Source: Zavarzinia sp. (GTDB taxonomy: Bacteria; Pseudomonadota; Alphaproteobacteria; Zavarziniales; Zavarziniaceae). From it: DNA of 7,584 bases. Position 1 is the first letter of the stretch. Each line of letters begins with the position of its first letter. The position numbers and the translations under genes are program-made. Location: NCBI GenBank assembly GCA_028694545.1, contig JAQVKV010000094.1, positions 1-7,584 on the forward strand. Reading direction: 5' to 3'. The notes under the pieces are model-generated. The model was given only the letters and a program-made list of their open reading frames with translations. It was not told the origin of the DNA and did not search any database. Shown here in pieces: positions 6,060-7,584 of the stretch.

Positions 6060-7584
6060 GTGCTTACCCTCGCCAAGATCCTGGACGACAGGCCGCGCCT
6101 GACCCTGGCCGAGGTGCCGGAAGGGGTGGACGCGCTCGCCATCGCCGAGATGGCGAAGACGGTCGACGTGCTGCATCTCGCCCGCGACGAGGCGCGGCTG
6201 CCCGCGCTGCTCGCCGCCCTCGAATTCTTCGCGCCCGAGCTGGACGTCCTCGTGCTGCCGGCGTGGGATTGCCTGCCCTATGACCGGGTCTCGCCCGGGC
6301 CGGAAATCGTCGCCCGGCGCATGGAAGTGCTCAGCCGCCTTGCGGTGCCGCGCGAGACGGCGGGCGGGCGCGTCGTCCTTGCCTCGGTCGAGGCGGCCTT
6401 GCAACGCCTGCCGCCCCGCGCCGCCATCGCGGCCGAGACCCTGCGCGCCAAGGTGGGCACGGATCTGCCGATCGGGACGCTCACCGCCTATCTGGCGCGC
6501 TCGGGCTATTCCAAGGTGGGCACGGCGAGCGAGGCGGGCGAATTCGCCGTGCGCGGCGGCATCGTCGACATATTGCCGCCCGGGGCCGAGGAGGGTTATC
6601 GCCTCGATTTCTTCGGCGACACGATCGAGACCGTGCGCCGCTTCGATCCCCAGTCCCAGCGCACCACGGGGACCGCGACCGAAATGGCGCTGGTGCCCGC
6701 CAGCGAAGTGCCCTTCGAGGCGGACGCCATCCGCCGTTTCCGCCAGGCCTATGTCGAATTGTTCGGCGCCGTCACCGACGATGATCCGCTCTACGAGGCG
6801 GTTTCGGCCGGGCGGCGCCATGCGGGCGTCGAACATTGGCTGGCCCTGTTCTACGACCGGCTCGATTCCCTGCTCGACTATTGCCCGGGATCTTACGTCA
6901 GCCTCGATTCGCAGTTCGAGGCGGCGGTGGAAGCGCGGCTGGCCCTGGTCACCGATTATCACGCCGCCCGTGTCGCCGCGCGCGAGCAGAAGACCGTGGT
7001 CGCCCAAGGCACGGTCTACAAGCCGCCGCCGCCGGGCCTGCTCTATCTGACCGGCACGACGCTGGAAGACGCGCTGGCGAAACGCAAGGTGCGTGTGTTC
7101 GAGCCCTTCGCCGCGCCGAAGGCGGCGCTTGATCTGAAGGGCAGGCCCGGGCGGGATTTCGCGCCCGAACGGGCTCAGGGCGGCAGTCCTTATCAGGCCT
7201 TGGCGGGGCATCTCGCCGGCCTCGTCGCCGCCGGCAAGCGGCCGGTGATCGCCGCGACCTCCATCGGGTCGCGCGACCGTCTGCACATGGTGCTGCGCGA
7301 TCATGGCATCGAGCCGATCGCGGCGGTGGAAAGCCCGCGGGCGATCGCCGACCTGCCGCGCAATTGCGTGGCGCTGGCCATCATCGGCATCGACCGGGGT
7401 TTCGAGACCGACGATCTCGCCGTCGTCACCGAACAGGACCTGCTGGGCGACCGCCTGATCCGCGCTTCCAAACGGGCGCGCAAGGCGGACAATTTCCTGA
7501 CCGATGCCTCGACACTGTCGATCGGTGACCTCGTCGTGCATGTCGATCACGGCATCGGCCGCTTCGAGGGGCTGAAGACCATCG
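6060..7584 (+). CDS. mfd: Transcription-repair coupling factor Mfd, N-terminal part
   Basis: The first 508 codons are visible, out of roughly 1,150 expected; the rest lies past the right edge. Mfd removes RNA polymerase stalled at DNA lesions and recruits UvrA for nucleotide excision repair. The N-terminal UvrB-homology module is clear: LPAWDCLPYDRVSPGPEIVARRM (66-88), then GEFAVRGGIVDILPPG (160-175) and RLDFFGDTIETVRRFDPQSQRT (181-202), which include the UvrA-binding region. The final 20 codons (489-508), with VVHVDHGIGRFEGL, open the CarD-like RNA polymerase-interacting domain. The translocase motifs are outside the window. The start is taken as GTG at 6060 (reading MLTLAKILDDRPRLTLAEVPEG), which matches family N-termini; there is no ATG nearby in frame and no good Shine-Dalgarno sequence. 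The 17-bp gap after the sdhE stop suggests translational coupling with sdhE. Confidence 0.96.
   Translation, partial: MLTLAKILDDRPRLTLAEVPEGVDALAIAEMAKTVDVLHLARDEARLPALLAALEFFAPELDVLVLPAWDCLPYDRVSPGPEIVARRMEVLSRLAVPRETAGGRVVLASVEAALQRLPPRAAIAAETLRAKVGTDLPIGTLTAYLARSGYSKVGTASEAGEFAVRGGIVDILPPGAEEGYRLDFFGDTIETVRRFDPQSQRTTGTATEMALVPASEVPFEADAIRRFRQAYVELFGAVTDDDPLYEAVSAGRRHAGVEHWLALFYDRLDSLLDYCPGSYVSLDSQFEAAVEARLALVTDYHAARVAAREQKTVVAQGTVYKPPPPGLLYLTGTTLEDALAKRKVRVFEPFAAPKAALDLKGRPGRDFAPERAQGGSPYQALAGHLAGLVAAGKRPVIAATSIGSRDRLHMVLRDHGIEPIAAVESPRAIADLPRNCVALAIIGIDRGFETDDLAVVTEQDLLGDRLIRASKRARKADNFLTDASTLSIGDLVVHVDHGIGRFEGLKTI

Noticed and set aside
5952..7550. A 532-codon open frame on the minus strand antisense to mfd and the sdhE 3' end.
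   Set aside because: Its composition is low-complexity R/G/Q/H and it has no family features, whereas the opposite strand carries unambiguous Mfd motifs throughout.

Overview
The window looks like chromosomal DNA of a high-GC alphaproteobacterium. The evidence is strong G/C bias at third codon positions, and recG facing away from an sdhE-mfd pair, a neighbourhood that I recall as common in Alphaproteobacteria. I cannot name a genus. No mobile element, CRISPR array, tRNA or rRNA is visible, and coding density is close to complete on alternating strands.

Minus-strand block (1-4716), in order of transcription: an AhpD-like carboxymuconolactone decarboxylase family protein (4716-4174), a PPOX-class flavin-binding protein (4132-3506), the fork-remodelling helicase RecG (3474-1384), an enoyl-CoA hydratase/isomerase family protein (1365-568), and the N-terminal part of a beta-lactamase-fold serine hydrolase (472-1, running off the left edge). 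Gaps are 41, 31, 18 and 95 bp, so at least the first four genes could share a transcript.

Divergent control region (4717-4822): 106 bp separate the AhpD-like gene from a plus-strand LysR-type regulator (4823-5728). A perfect 10-bp inverted repeat sits almost exactly midway between the two start codons. This suggests a redox/detoxification module of regulator, AhpD-like protein and flavoprotein placed directly upstream of recG.

Plus-strand block (5729-7584): a GC-rich hairpin lies in the spacer of a good sigma70-type promoter match whose -10 hexamer is only 8 nt from the sdhE ATG, so sdhE is predicted to be translated from a leaderless mRNA. sdhE (FAD-insertion factor for succinate dehydrogenase) is followed after 17 bp by mfd (transcription-repair coupling factor), which starts at GTG and runs off the right edge.

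Most of the window is ordinary housekeeping and metabolic gene content. The signals most worth checking are the symmetric operator, the leaderless promoter, a 22-bp palindrome inside the enoyl-CoA hydratase gene, and the altered active-site residues of that enzyme.
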